A DNA stretch of 64,000 nucleotides from Fodinicola acaciae (GTDB taxonomy: Bacteria > Actinomycetota > Actinomycetes > Mycobacteriales > HKI-0501). Location: the NCBI RefSeq assembly GCF_010993745.1, contig NZ_WOTN01000002.1:1488001-1552000 (forward strand). The letters are read 5' to 3'. Position 1 is the first letter of the stretch. Each line of letters begins with the position of its first letter. The translations under genes were made by a program, and so were the position numbers. The notes under the pieces were generated by a model. It saw nothing but the letters and a program-made list of their open reading frames with translations. It was not told the DNA's origin and ran no database searches. This document shows, piece by piece, positions 27,246-35,755 of this stretch.

Positions 27246-27515
27246 CGCAGCCGATGGCCGGAAAGACATCACCCGGTCGCTGCGCCACCAGCCGATGACC
27301 TGGATGGGCAGCTCACGGAGCAGGGCCAGCCGTCGGGCGTCCAGTGGCGCGGAACACCAACCCAGAGGTCAAAACTCAAGTCCAGCGCACGTAGCGAGTC
27401 CCCGCGGCCAGCCTCACGCACGTAAGGGGTCCCTGCGGCATCCCGTCGCGCGGACCCACGCCGCGGGACGTCGGACGGGTGCGGAAATGGCCGGTAACGG
27501 CATCATCTAGGCTCC

Positions 27516-28259
27516 GTGAGCATGACGCCAGCCGCTGGTCGTCCGGATGGACGGCGTGCCGACCAACTCCGTCCCGTCACCATCACCAGACACTGGCTGG
27601 ACCACGCCGAAGGCTCGGTGCTGGTGGAGTTCGGCCGCACCCGCGTGCTCTGCGCGGCGAGCGTGACAGAAGGCGTGCCGAGGTGGCGCAAAGGCAGCGG
27701 TCTGGGGTGGGTGACCGCCGAGTACGCGATGCTGCCGCGCTCCACGCACACCCGCGGCGACCGGGAGAGCGTCAAGGGCCGGGTCGGCGGGCGTACGCAC
27801 GAGATCAGCCGGCTGGTCGGCCGCAGCCTGCGCGCCGCGATCGACCTGGCCGCGCTCGGCGAGAACACCATCCAGCTCGACTGTGACGTGCTGCAGGCGG
27901 ACGGCGGCACGCGTACGGCGGCGATCACCGGCGCGTACGTGGCGCTGGCCGACGCCGTCGACTGGCTCGCCAACCGCGGCGCGCTGGCCAGCGAGCCGGC
28001 CAAGGCCCTGCCCAATTCGGTGGCGGCGGTCAGCGTCGGCGTGATCGACGGCGAGCCGCGGCTGGATCTCAACTACGACGAGGACGTGACCGCCGAGGTC
28101 GACATGAACGTGGTGTGCACCGGCGCCGGCGAGTTCGTCGAGGTGCAGGGCACCGCCGAGCACGGCGTCTTCGACCGCGCCAGGCTGGACGCGCTGCTCG
28201 ACCTCGCGGTGGTGGGTACGACCGAGCTGACCCGGCTGCAACGAGAGGCGCGCGCGTGA
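27516..28259 (+). CDS. rph: Ribonuclease PH
   Basis: Phosphorolytic 3'-5' exoribonuclease that trims tRNA 3' ends. 247 residues with [20 protein letters not shown] at the N-terminus, [16 protein letters not shown], the phosphate-binding arginine region [19 protein letters not shown], and [20 protein letters not shown]. Starts at GTG 27516 or ATG 27522 are indistinguishable. The stop overlaps the GTG of rdgB. The rph-rdgB pair continues the murI - Rv1339 backbone that ended at 10579. Confidence 0.95.
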   Translation: MSMTPAAGRPDGRRADQLRPVTITRHWLDHAEGSVLVEFGRTRVLCAASVTEGVPRWRKGSGLGWVTAEYAMLPRSTHTRGDRESVKGRVGGRTHEISRLVGRSLRAAIDLAALGENTIQLDCDVLQADGGTRTAAITGAYVALADAVDWLANRGALASEPAKALPNSVAAVSVGVIDGEPRLDLNYDEDVTAEVDMNVVCTGAGEFVEVQGTAEHGVFDRARLDALLDLAVVGTTELTRLQREARA

Positions 28260-28879
28260 CCCGGCTGCTGGTGGCCACTCGCAACCGCAAGAAGCTGGAC
28301 GAGCTGCACCGCATCCTGGTCTCCATCGATCTCGGCGCCGTCGAGTTGCTGACGCTTGCCGACGTACCGGAGTATGAGGAGGTCCCGGAGACCGGCGCGA
28401 CCTTCGAGGAGAACGCTCTGCTCAAGGCTCGCGAAGGTGCCAGGCACACCGGGTTGGTCACCGTTGCCGACGACTCCGGCTTGGCGGTCGACGCGCTCAA
28501 CGGCATGCCGGGCGTGCTGTCGGCACGCTGGTCCGGCGGCCACGGCGACGACGCGGCCAACCTCGACCTGCTGCTGGCGCAGATCTCCGACGTACCGGCT
28601 GAGCGGCGCGGAGCGGCGTTCGTCTGCGCTGCGGCGTTGGTCACACCGGACGGGGGTGAGGAGGTCGTGGTGGGCCGCGTGGACGGTACGCTCACCTCCG
28701 AGCCACGGGGGGACGGCGGGTTCGGGTACGATCCGATCTTCGTGCCGACCGGACACAGCCGCACCACCGCCGAGATGCCGGCGGAGGAGAAAGACCAGCT
28801 GAGCCACCGGGGCCGCGCGCTGCGAGCGCTCGCCGGTCCGCTGACAACGGCGTTAGCGACATCTACGGGAGCCAACTGA
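28256..28879 (+). CDS. rdgB: RdgB/HAM1 non-canonical purine NTP pyrophosphatase
   Basis: Hydrolyses dITP, XTP and ITP to monophosphates, keeping the nucleotide pool clean. 207 residues with [53 protein letters not shown], and the C-terminal [23 protein letters not shown] 28256 overlaps the rph stop and matches the family N-terminus. Confidence 0.94.
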   Translation: MTRLLVATRNRKKLDELHRILVSIDLGAVELLTLADVPEYEEVPETGATFEENALLKAREGARHTGLVTVADDSGLAVDALNGMPGVLSARWSGGHGDDAANLDLLLAQISDVPAERRGAAFVCAAALVTPDGGEEVVVGRVDGTLTSEPRGDGGFGYDPIFVPTGHSRTTAEMPAEEKDQLSHRGRALRALAGPLTTALATSTGAN

Positions 28880-28882
28880 CTC

Positions 28883-29596
28883 ATGAGCAACAAAGTCCTC
28901 GGCGACACCGAGCTGCAGTCCGACGTACTGGAGGACCTGAACGCGGCCGGCAACTACCGGCGCTGGCTCTGCTCGCTCGGCCTGCCGTACTTCGGCGACG
29001 ACGTGCTGGAGATCGGCTCCGGGATGGGCTATTACGCCTCCGACTGGGCCGACATGGGCGTGCCGAAGCTGACCGCCAGCGAGGCCGACCCGGCTCGGCT
29101 GCGCGACCTGCACAGCCGCTTCGACGGCGACCCGCGGGTGCAGGTGCGCGAGCTCACCGTGCCGATCGACGAGACCGGCGACTACTCCGCGGTCGTCGCG
29201 TACAACGTGCTGGAGCACATCCCCGAGCAGGTCGAGGCACTGAAGGCCTTCTCCGGCCTGGTGCGGCCCGGCGGCGCGGTCGTGCTGGTGGTGCCGGCGT
29301 TCCAGTTCGCGATGAGCAGGTTCGACCTGGAGATCGGCCACCAGCGCCGCTACACCAAGCGCAGCATGGCCGAGGCGCTGACCGCGGCCGGCCTGGAGAT
29401 CGAGCGCTGCCACTACATCAACATGTGGGGCCTGCTGGCCTGGTACGGAGCGGTCAAGCTGCTCAACCGGCGTCCACAGGAGAGCGCGATGCTCACCGCC
29501 TACGACAAGCTCTACGTGCCGGTCGAGCGCCGGATCGAGTCCAAGGTCCGGGTGCCGTTCGGCCAGTCCGTCTTCGCGGTCGCACGCGCTCGTTAG
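28883..29596 (+). CDS. Class I SAM-dependent methyltransferase
   Basis: 237 residues, Rossmann-like. Motif I is DVLEIGSGMGYYASDWADMG, motif II ends at the acidic residue of LTASEADPARL, and motif IV is VVAYNVLEHIPEQVEALK. The C-terminal half (RYTKRSMAEALTAAGLEIER) resembles small-molecule or lipid methyltransferases. The ATG is 3 bp after rdgB, so it is probably in the same transcript. Substrate unknown. Confidence 0.87.
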   Translation: MSNKVLGDTELQSDVLEDLNAAGNYRRWLCSLGLPYFGDDVLEIGSGMGYYASDWADMGVPKLTASEADPARLRDLHSRFDGDPRVQVRELTVPIDETGDYSAVVAYNVLEHIPEQVEALKAFSGLVRPGGAVVLVVPAFQFAMSRFDLEIGHQRRYTKRSMAEALTAAGLEIERCHYINMWGLLAWYGAVKLLNRRPQESAMLTAYDKLYVPVERRIESKVRVPFGQSVFAVARAR

Positions 29597-29624
29597 GGCG
29601 CGGGTCTCTCCTTACGCTCGTTAG

Positions 29625-29673
29625 CCGCAGGGCCTCCCTACTTGCGCCAGCCGCGCGCGGGGAGGCCCTGCGG
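29625..29673. terminator. Palindromic terminator, family D copy 1
   Basis: Perfect 14-bp stem CCGCAGGGCCTCCC (29625-29638) with its complement (29660-29673), located between the convergent methyltransferase and DMT transporter genes. The same 14-bp arm forms part of the hairpin at 42220-42268. Confidence 0.8.
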
Positions 29674-29683
29674 CGTCTCAGTC

Positions 29684-30658
29684 TCAGCGCACGCGAGGCG
29701 TACGACCGCGCCGATAGCGCCGCCTGGTGTTGCGCCGCCGCGGCGCGGCGACCCACCGGCTGTTGCTGATCTGGGTCCGCCGGCGCTGGCGCATCTGCAG
29801 CGGATAATCGCCTGGCGTGGAGCCGTGCTGCTCGCTGGAAAACCGGGTCATCAGCAGCACCGACGTGAGCGTCACGACGAAGCCGAGGACGGCCAGCCAG
29901 GTCAGGCCGGGACGGATCTTGTCGCCGAGCAGCACGACGCCGAAGAAGGCCGCGGGGACGGCGGTCGCCGCCTCCATGGAGGCCACCGCGGCGGTCGTCG
30001 CGCCGCGTTGCATGGCGGCCGCCAGCAGCACCTGTCCGATGATCGAGTTGACGACGACGATGTAGAGCAGCGGGTCGCCGACGAACTGCAGGATGGTGTC
30101 GTGGCCGGCCAGCGGCCGTGAGGCGATGGCGGCGGCGCTGAAGCCGAGGCCGGACAGCGAGCCGAGCGCGACCGCGCCCTCGGATCCGCGCAGCCGCGAC
30201 GCCGGCCGGCCGAGCAGCGCGATGCCGACCGCCGTACCGGCGAGCAGGACCACCTCGAAGACGTTGAGCGGCTCGGACGGCGACGGGCCGGCGGAGATGA
30301 CCAGCGCGACCAGCCCGAAGGCCAGGCCACCGAGCAGCACGACCTCGACGCTGGGCAGCCGCCACTTGAGGATCATCACGCCGAGCAGCGTGGTCAGGCC
30401 GAGGCCACCGGCCGCCGCCGACTGTACGAGGAACAGCGGCAGGTCCGCGCGCGCGAAGAAGGCGAAGACGAAGCCGAGAAACTGGCAGAGGATGCCGGCG
30501 AGGTAGGTGCGGTGGGTCGCCAGCCGGAACAGCATTCGCGCCCCGACCCTGGTGCTGCCGCGCTCGCTGGTCGCGGCGATCGCCTGGAGGAAGTTGGCGA
30601 AGCCGTAGAAGACGACGGCCAGCGCCAGAAACCCCCATCCCGCGGACACCCCGTGCAC
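29684..30658 (-). CDS. DMT-superfamily (EamA-like) membrane transporter
   Basis: 324 residues with about nine to ten hydrophobic helices, beginning GWGFLALAVVFYGFANFLQA and ending LTWLAVLGFVVTLTSVLLM, in two similar halves as in EamA transporters. GTG 30658 is the best start in frame. The last ~45 residues form an unusually basic tail (RQRRRTQISNSRW and further Arg-rich sequence), rare for this family and ending beside the terminator. Substrate is unknown; amino acid or metabolite export is typical of relatives. Confidence 0.78.
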   Translation of the reverse strand: MHGVSAGWGFLALAVVFYGFANFLQAIAATSERGSTRVGARMLFRLATHRTYLAGILCQFLGFVFAFFARADLPLFLVQSAAAGGLGLTTLLGVMILKWRLPSVEVVLLGGLAFGLVALVISAGPSPSEPLNVFEVVLLAGTAVGIALLGRPASRLRGSEGAVALGSLSGLGFSAAAIASRPLAGHDTILQFVGDPLLYIVVVNSIIGQVLLAAAMQRGATTAAVASMEAATAVPAAFFGVVLLGDKIRPGLTWLAVLGFVVTLTSVLLMTRFSSEQHGSTPGDYPLQMRQRRRTQISNSRWVAAPRRRNTRRRYRRGRTPRVR

Positions 30659-30786
30659 CCTACTTGGCCACCGTCTTTCCCGCTGGACGACCCCGCTGGC
30701 GTGGCGTACGCCGTTCGGCTGGAGTCCTCGGCCATACGGCCATAACCTCGCGGTCGGCGCAACCCGGGACGGACCGGGCGCGTCTG

Positions 30787-31608
30787 TCAGGTATGCGGCA
30801 CGGATTCGGCCCGGGACGGGGTCAGGCTCGCGAGCACCTCGGCATGCAACGGGCCGTTGGTGGCGACCGCGCTGCCGCCGGCCGGTCCGGAGTTGCCGGC
30901 CAGGTCGGTGAACCGGCCGCCGGCCTCGGTGACGATCGGCACCAGCGCGGCCAGGTCCCACAGCGAGACGTCCGGCTCGGCGGCGATGTCCACCGCGCCT
31001 TCGGCGAGCAGCACGTACGAGTAGAAGTCGCCGTAGGCGCGCGTCCGCCACACCCGCCGGGTGAGCCCGAGGAAGGCGTCCTCGCGGTCCGACCAGTCGC
31101 CGATGCTGGAATAGGACAGCGACGCGTCGGAGAGTTTCGTCACCCCGGAGACCGCGATCGCGGTGGCCGACGACCGCTGGCGGCCGGCGTACGCGCCGCC
31201 ACCCTTGGCGGCCCACCAGCGCTGCTTCAGCGCCGGAGCCGACACCAGGCCGACGACCGGCTCGTCACCTTCCAGCAGCGCGATCAGCGTGGCCCACACC
31301 GGCACGCCGCGTACGTAGTTGGCGGTGCCGTCGATCGGGTCGACGACCCACCGGCGCAGGCCGCCGCTGCCGCTCGCTTTTCCTCTACGTTCCCCGAATT
31401 CCTCGCCGAGCAGCGCGTCCCGAGGGCGGGTCCGGGAGAGCGTGCCGGCGATCGCCTGCTCGACCGCGGTGTCCGCGTCGGACACCGGCGTCATGTCCGG
31501 CTTGCTGTCGACTCGTAAGTCCAACGCCTTGAACCGGCTCATGGAGATCGAGTCGGCCGTGTCGGCCAGCACATGAGCCAACGCGAGGTCGTCGGTAAAA
31601 GTCGCCAT
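30787..31608 (-). CDS. hisN: Histidinol-phosphatase/inositol-monophosphatase family protein (HisN-like)
   Basis: 273 residues with the metal-binding signatures LLGEEFGE and [14 protein letters not shown], and the C-terminal [20 protein letters not shown]. Actinobacterial HisN, which dephosphorylates histidinol phosphate, belongs to this subgroup; inositol monophosphatase activity cannot be excluded. ATG 31608 ([19 protein letters not shown]) matches homologues; the open frame begins ten codons earlier. It is transcribed divergently from the membrane esterases. Confidence 0.87.
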   Translation of the reverse strand: MATFTDDLALAHVLADTADSISMSRFKALDLRVDSKPDMTPVSDADTAVEQAIAGTLSRTRPRDALLGEEFGERRGKASGSGGLRRWVVDPIDGTANYVRGVPVWATLIALLEGDEPVVGLVSAPALKQRWWAAKGGGAYAGRQRSSATAIAVSGVTKLSDASLSYSSIGDWSDREDAFLGLTRRVWRTRAYGDFYSYVLLAEGAVDIAAEPDVSLWDLAALVPIVTEAGGRFTDLAGNSGPAGGSAVATNGPLHAEVLASLTPSRAESVPHT

Positions 31609-31724
31609 GTCCGCACCGTACCGGTTTCTTAAGGGCAATCTGGGTGGAACCTGAGAGCTTGCTTAAGCGTCTCTAGCACAGGTATGGCCACCGCAGGCCA
31701 TTGGGGATCAGGAGTTCACACACC

Positions 31725-32843
31725 GTGGGATTGATGTCGCGTTCGTTGCTCGTGGTGCTGGCAGTGCTGTTTGTCGGCATAACCGCGGTGACGGTGATCA
31801 CCTGGGATCGGGGCCGGCTGAAGCTGCCACGACGGATTATCGGCCTGGCGCTGGCGCAGGTGATGCTGATCGGCCTGGCGGCGGCCTGGATCAACCGGCA
31901 GGAATACTTCTTCACCTCCTGGGAGGACCTGCTCGGCATTTCCTCCGGCGAGCAGGGGCCGAGCGTTGCGCAGCAAGGCAAACCGGTGCCGTCGCCGGGT
32001 AAAAACCAGCTCAGCGCGCCGGCGGCATTTGCCAAGAAAATGGCCAGCCTGTCCGACAACGGCACCCACAGTGTGGTGCAGAACACCTATGTGCCAGGCG
32101 AAAAGTCACACATCTCGCTGCCGATGGCGGTGTACGTGCCGGCCGCGTACTTCCAGAAGGCAAACGAGCACCGTGCGTTTCCGGTGGTGCAGCTTTTCTC
32201 CGGATATCCGGGATCGCTGCAGACCTGGCTGATCGGCATGAAGTTGCAGTCCACATTGGACTCGCTGATCGCGGAGGGAAAGATCCCGCCGGTGATCGCC
32301 GAGGTCGCCGGCCAGTATCCGTCGCCGCCGCGGGACAGTGAGTGTGTCAACGCGGCCGGTGGCGACCAGGTCGACACGTTTCTCACCACCGACGTGCCGG
32401 CCTATCTCAAACAGGCGTTCCGTACCGCACCCAACCGGGCCGGCTGGGCCACCATGGGGGTGTCCACCGGCGGCTTCTGCTCGGCCAACCTGGCGTTGCG
32501 GCATCCGACCGAGTACGCGGCGTCGGTCAGCATCGGCGGCTATTTCGACGCGATCATCGACGACACCACCGGCGACCTCTACGGCGGCTCGGCGGCGTTG
32601 CGGGCGGCCAACTCGCCGGTGCACACGGCGCAGCTGCACAACCGGCCGGCGATGAGTTTCTATTTGTTTGCCATCAAAGACGACCCGAGCTCATACCCGT
32701 CGACGAAGCGGTTCATCGCGGCGGTCCACGCACCTGACGGCCTGACGTACGTGATCCAGCCAAAAGGTGGACACAACGACGACGTGTGGCACAACGCGTC
32801 GTTGCCGGCGTGGGAATGGCTCGGGAAGATATTGAGAGCCTGA
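31725..32843 (+). CDS. Membrane-anchored esterase, Ag85/esterase-D superfamily (copy 1)
   Basis: 372 residues. The start GTG 31725 has AGGAG at ribosome-binding distance; ATG 31734 is also possible. Two N-terminal helices (LLVVLAVLFVGITAVTVI and IIGLALAQVMLIGLAAAWI) anchor an extracytoplasmic alpha/beta hydrolase domain (about 140-370) with PVVQLFSGYPGSLQTW, nucleophile MGVSTGGFCSANLAL, and a C-terminal GGHNDDVWHNA histidine. The fold is that of the Ag85 mycolyltransferases and S-formylglutathione hydrolases. It is followed 13 bp later by a paralogue. Likely acts on envelope acyl esters. Confidence 0.8.
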   Translation: MGLMSRSLLVVLAVLFVGITAVTVITWDRGRLKLPRRIIGLALAQVMLIGLAAAWINRQEYFFTSWEDLLGISSGEQGPSVAQQGKPVPSPGKNQLSAPAAFAKKMASLSDNGTHSVVQNTYVPGEKSHISLPMAVYVPAAYFQKANEHRAFPVVQLFSGYPGSLQTWLIGMKLQSTLDSLIAEGKIPPVIAEVAGQYPSPPRDSECVNAAGGDQVDTFLTTDVPAYLKQAFRTAPNRAGWATMGVSTGGFCSANLALRHPTEYAASVSIGGYFDAIIDDTTGDLYGGSAALRAANSPVHTAQLHNRPAMSFYLFAIKDDPSSYPSTKRFIAAVHAPDGLTYVIQPKGGHNDDVWHNASLPAWEWLGKILRA

Positions 32844-32856
32844 GGACAGGCGAATA

Positions 32857-33993
32857 ATGCAGCCAAACGACATGATATTCGTCGCCTTGCTCGCGCTGGT
32901 GACGATCGCGATAATCGTGCTCGCGGTGTTGACCTGGAAACGCGGGAAATGGCAGCTGGGCCGCCGGCTCGGCCTGGTTTTCCTGGCGCAGATCATGGTC
33001 CTGCTGACGCTGGCCGGATATGTCAACGCCGACCAGGGTTTCTACACCACCTGGGGTGACCTTTTCGGCGTACCGTCGACGGACAACCAGGCGCACGAGG
33101 TGTTCAACCGGCCGGTGCAGAGCACCGAGAACGGCACCGGCCCGGACAAGCTGCGGCGCGAGGTGACCGGGCTCGGCGGCCGGATCCTCACCAGTCTGGT
33201 GGACCGCAACGAGGCGACCAAGAGCCGGATCGTGGAGACGATGCTGCGCGGCAAGCGCACCCGCTATGACCTCAGCGCGCTGGTCTATCTGCCGGGCTCC
33301 TACTTCAACAAGTCCGAGCGCAAACGCAAGTATCCGGTGGTCGAGTTGTTGGCCGGATATCCTGGTTCGCCGTACGCGTGGGTCAACACGCTCGGGATGA
33401 AGCAGTATCTGGACGCCGAGATCAAGGCCGGTCGCGCGCCGGCGATGATCGTCGTGATGCCGCGGCAGGACCCGAACTATCCGCAGGACAGCGAATGTGT
33501 CAACGCGGTCGGCGGCGCGCAGGCGGCGACCTACCTCGGTGAGGACGTGCCGGACGCGGTCGCCAAGCTCTATCGCGCGCGGACCGACCGGCACAGCTGG
33601 GCCCTGATGGGTTACTCCACCGGCGGTTTCTGCGCGGCCAACCTGGCTTTGCTCTTTCCGAAGCGGTTTTCCGCGGCGGCCAGCCTGTCCGGCTATTTCA
33701 CCGCCATCACCGACAACACGACCGGCGACCTGTATCGCGGCAACGCGGCCGCGCAGCAGGCCAACAGCCCGCTGTGGTCGGTGGCCAACCGGCCGCATCC
33801 GCCGCTGTCGTTCTTCCTCTTCGCGGCCGTGGACAGCGTCGACGACACCAACCAGGCGGTCACCTTCTCCAAGGCGGTGAAGGCGCCGGACGGCGTACGG
33901 CTGACCCAGGCGGCCAGTGGCGGACACACGCGGATCGGCTGGAACGCGGTGCAGCCACAGGCCTGGGACTGGCTGGGAAACGCGATCGCATAG
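32857..33993 (+). CDS. Membrane-anchored esterase, Ag85/esterase-D superfamily (copy 2)
   Basis: 378 residues, organised like the preceding gene: two N-terminal helices (IFVALLALVTIAIIVLAVL, LGLVFLAQIMVLLTLAGYV), the shared FYTTWGDLFG juxtamembrane motif, PVVELLAGYPGSPYAW, nucleophile MGYSTGGFCAANLAL, and GGHTRIGWN near the end. Both copies keep an SECVNA segment whose cysteine may pair with that of STGGFC. The tandem pair has diverged well below DNA identity, so the duplication is old. Confidence 0.8.
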   Translation: MQPNDMIFVALLALVTIAIIVLAVLTWKRGKWQLGRRLGLVFLAQIMVLLTLAGYVNADQGFYTTWGDLFGVPSTDNQAHEVFNRPVQSTENGTGPDKLRREVTGLGGRILTSLVDRNEATKSRIVETMLRGKRTRYDLSALVYLPGSYFNKSERKRKYPVVELLAGYPGSPYAWVNTLGMKQYLDAEIKAGRAPAMIVVMPRQDPNYPQDSECVNAVGGAQAATYLGEDVPDAVAKLYRARTDRHSWALMGYSTGGFCAANLALLFPKRFSAAASLSGYFTAITDNTTGDLYRGNAAAQQANSPLWSVANRPHPPLSFFLFAAVDSVDDTNQAVTFSKAVKAPDGVRLTQAASGGHTRIGWNAVQPQAWDWLGNAIA

Positions 33994-34004
33994 GCTCAGG
34001 CATC

Positions 34005-34541
34005 GTGCGATGGCAGGTGCGTGGTGAGCGGACGGTTTATGCCGGTGGTTGGCTCGATGTCACCATCGCCGACGTACGGTTGCCGGACGGCCGGCAGATC
34101 GACCACCACGTCATCGTCTATCCGTATCCGGCCGTCGGTGTGGTCGTGACGCGGCCGTCCGACGGTGCCGTGCTGCTGCTGTGGCGGCATCGCTTCACCA
34201 CCGACTCGTGGAGCTGGGAAGTGCCGGCCGGCCGGATGGAGGAAGGCGAGACGCCGGAGCAGGCCGGTGAGCGCGAGACGCTGGAGGAGACCGGCTGGCG
34301 GCCGGGTCCGCTGCGGTCGCTGATCACCTACCACCCCTTCAACGGCACCGCGCGGCAGACGTTCCACATCCTGCGCGCCGATGAGGCCGACTATGTCGGT
34401 GAGCCGGTGGACGCGTACGAGTCGGACCGGATCGAGTGGGTGCCGGCGGCCGACCTGGCGCGGCACATCCACGAGGGCCGGGTCAACAACGGCCTGTCGC
34501 TGACGGCGTTGCTGCACCATCTCGCGTTTCCGGAGTCGTGA
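34005..34541 (+). CDS. Nudix hydrolase (ADP-ribose pyrophosphatase-like)
   Basis: 178 residues with a canonical Nudix box, GRMEEGETPEQAGERETL followed by EETGW (G-x5-E-x7-R-E-x2-E-E-x-G). The upstream WSWEVPAG and downstream PFNGTARQTFHIL are typical of ADP-ribose or GDP-mannose hydrolases. GTG 34005 begins VRWQVRGERTVYAGGWL, a common start for this subgroup. The stop overlaps the start of the DUF2087 gene by one base (TGATG). Confidence 0.88.
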   Translation: MRWQVRGERTVYAGGWLDVTIADVRLPDGRQIDHHVIVYPYPAVGVVVTRPSDGAVLLLWRHRFTTDSWSWEVPAGRMEEGETPEQAGERETLEETGWRPGPLRSLITYHPFNGTARQTFHILRADEADYVGEPVDAYESDRIEWVPAADLARHIHEGRVNNGLSLTALLHHLAFPES

Positions 34542-35089
34542 TGTCCGAGCCGCTGACGGCGTTGTCGGTGATCCGCCTGCTCGCCGAGCCCAACCGGCTG
34601 CGCGCACTGTCCGCGGTCGCGCTCGGCGCCACCCGCGTCACCGCCGTCGCCGATGCCGCCGGACTGACCGCCAAGGAGGCGTCACGCGCGGTCGGAGCTC
34701 TGGTCGCCGGCGGCCTGCTGTCCACTGTGGACGGTGAGCTGGCGGTCGCCGCCGGCGCGCTGCGCCAACTCGCGCAGGACGCCACCGAGGTCTCCGAAGC
34801 CGACGACTTCGGCGCCACCGACCCCGCCGTCGTCTCCGCGTTGCGCACCTTCATCGTCAACGGCCGCCTGGTCTCCATGCCGGCCGCTCGCGCCAAGCGG
34901 TTGGCCGTACTGGAGCACATCGCGCTCGCCTTCGAACCCGGCGTGCGCTATCCCGAACGCGAGGTCGACGCGATCCTGCGCGCCTGGCACGACGACCACG
35001 CGGCCCTGCGCCGCTACCTGGTCGACGAGTCCCTGCTCGCCCGCGAAGCCGGCGTCTACTGGCGCATCGGCGGCCACCACCCTGTCTAA
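34541..35089 (+). CDS. DUF2087 family HTH transcriptional regulator
   Basis: 182 residues. Residues ~1-70 form an ArsR/winged-helix-like DNA-binding domain (VIRLLAEPNRLRALSAVALG, AAGLTAKEASRAVGALVAGG). The C-terminal DUF2087 domain is seen in RAKRLAVLEHIALAFEPGV, YPEREVDAILRAWHDDHAAL and RRYLVDESLLAREAGVYW. It is translationally coupled to the Nudix gene, which may be its metabolic partner. A family B element follows 5 bp after the stop. Confidence 0.85.
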   Translation: MSEPLTALSVIRLLAEPNRLRALSAVALGATRVTAVADAAGLTAKEASRAVGALVAGGLLSTVDGELAVAAGALRQLAQDATEVSEADDFGATDPAVVSALRTFIVNGRLVSMPAARAKRLAVLEHIALAFEPGVRYPEREVDAILRAWHDDHAALRRYLVDESLLAREAGVYWRIGGHHPV

Positions 35090-35094
35090 CCGTT

Positions 35095-35204
35095 TACCCG
35101 CTACAGCCCGAAACTGTCGTACCCACCTGCCAATCTGGGCCCCCACCCAGACGGGTGGGGGGTGGGTTGAGAGGTTTTTTTAGAACGGCAGAAGTCGATC
35201 TTGA
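35095..35204 (+). repeat. Family B intergenic element, copy B3
   Basis: Same order as B1 and B2, with a perfect 9-bp stem CCCCCACCC-AGAC-GGGTGGGGG, then GTGGGTTGAGAGG and a T7 run, so this copy looks like an intrinsic terminator of the DUF2087 transcript. Confidence 0.85.
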
Positions 35205-35229
35205 AATCCTGGCGACGGTGCCGCTTATC

Positions 35230-35266
35230 GTGCGTCCAATGCGCGCATGGTGGCCATGCGTGCATC
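35230..35266. repeat. Family A fragment, copy A3
   Basis: GCGCATGGTGGCCATGCG is one arm of the family A palindrome with small changes; the partner arm is missing or degraded. It lies between B3 and the family C copy. Confidence 0.6.
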
Positions 35267-35284
35267 TGACGGGTGGAGGGGGAG

Positions 35285-35755
35285 GTGGTTGGGGTTTCTC
35301 GTTGTTGCGTTGGGTAAGTGGTTGCGTCTCTCGTTTGTTGCGTAGGTGGGTGGGTGGTTTTTCGCCTGCGCGGCGGGCGCGCCTACGCGGCGAGCGACCT
35401 CAAGGGAGGGGCGCGGGAACGCCAATCGGTGTGCATAGGGGTGCGGGTGGCGGTTTGCGGGCGGGGTCGGGTCTTCCGAGCAAGCCAGCCGCATTAGTAA
35501 CAACAGTATTGTTCGCCTCATTAGTCACGCCAGTCACAGCCTCTGGTGATCGCGAGGGCATGAAAGCCTTGTTTCTTGCGTCTGACGCTAGTAACTCGGC
35601 ACTCATGCCATCGGCGAACTTCTCAAGGCGGACTTTTAGCGCCACATCTGCCATGCATCTCACATAGTGGGCTCTCTCGCCACGTACCGGGACGCCATGG
35701 CCGCTCCGGCTGCGGATCACCCACAAACAAGCCGCATCGCGGCGTGCGGCCCAAC
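35285..35755 (+). repeat. Family C element, copy C3, in the 666-bp gap before rsgA
   Basis: In plus orientation it has an outer end (GTTGTTGCGTTGGG near 35302, CTGCGCGGCGGGCG near 35368, CGACCTCAAGGGAGGGG 35395-35411), then AACGCCAATCGGTGTGCATA, a tract reading MKALFLASDASNSALMPSA (35560-35616), CGTACCGGGACGCCATGG, and CACCCACAAAC. The segment 35395-35443 is the reverse complement of 58270-58325 in copy C4. I see no gene in this gap; the copy runs up to the rsgA stop. Confidence 0.78.

Noticed and set aside
27085-27510. 141-codon reading frame before rph
   Set aside because: The first part is the family C tract and the rest has no recognisable features or matching copy in the other elements.
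35155-35667. Coding region spanning the gap before rsgA
   Set aside because: It runs through families B, A and C in succession; homologous copies elsewhere break the frame.
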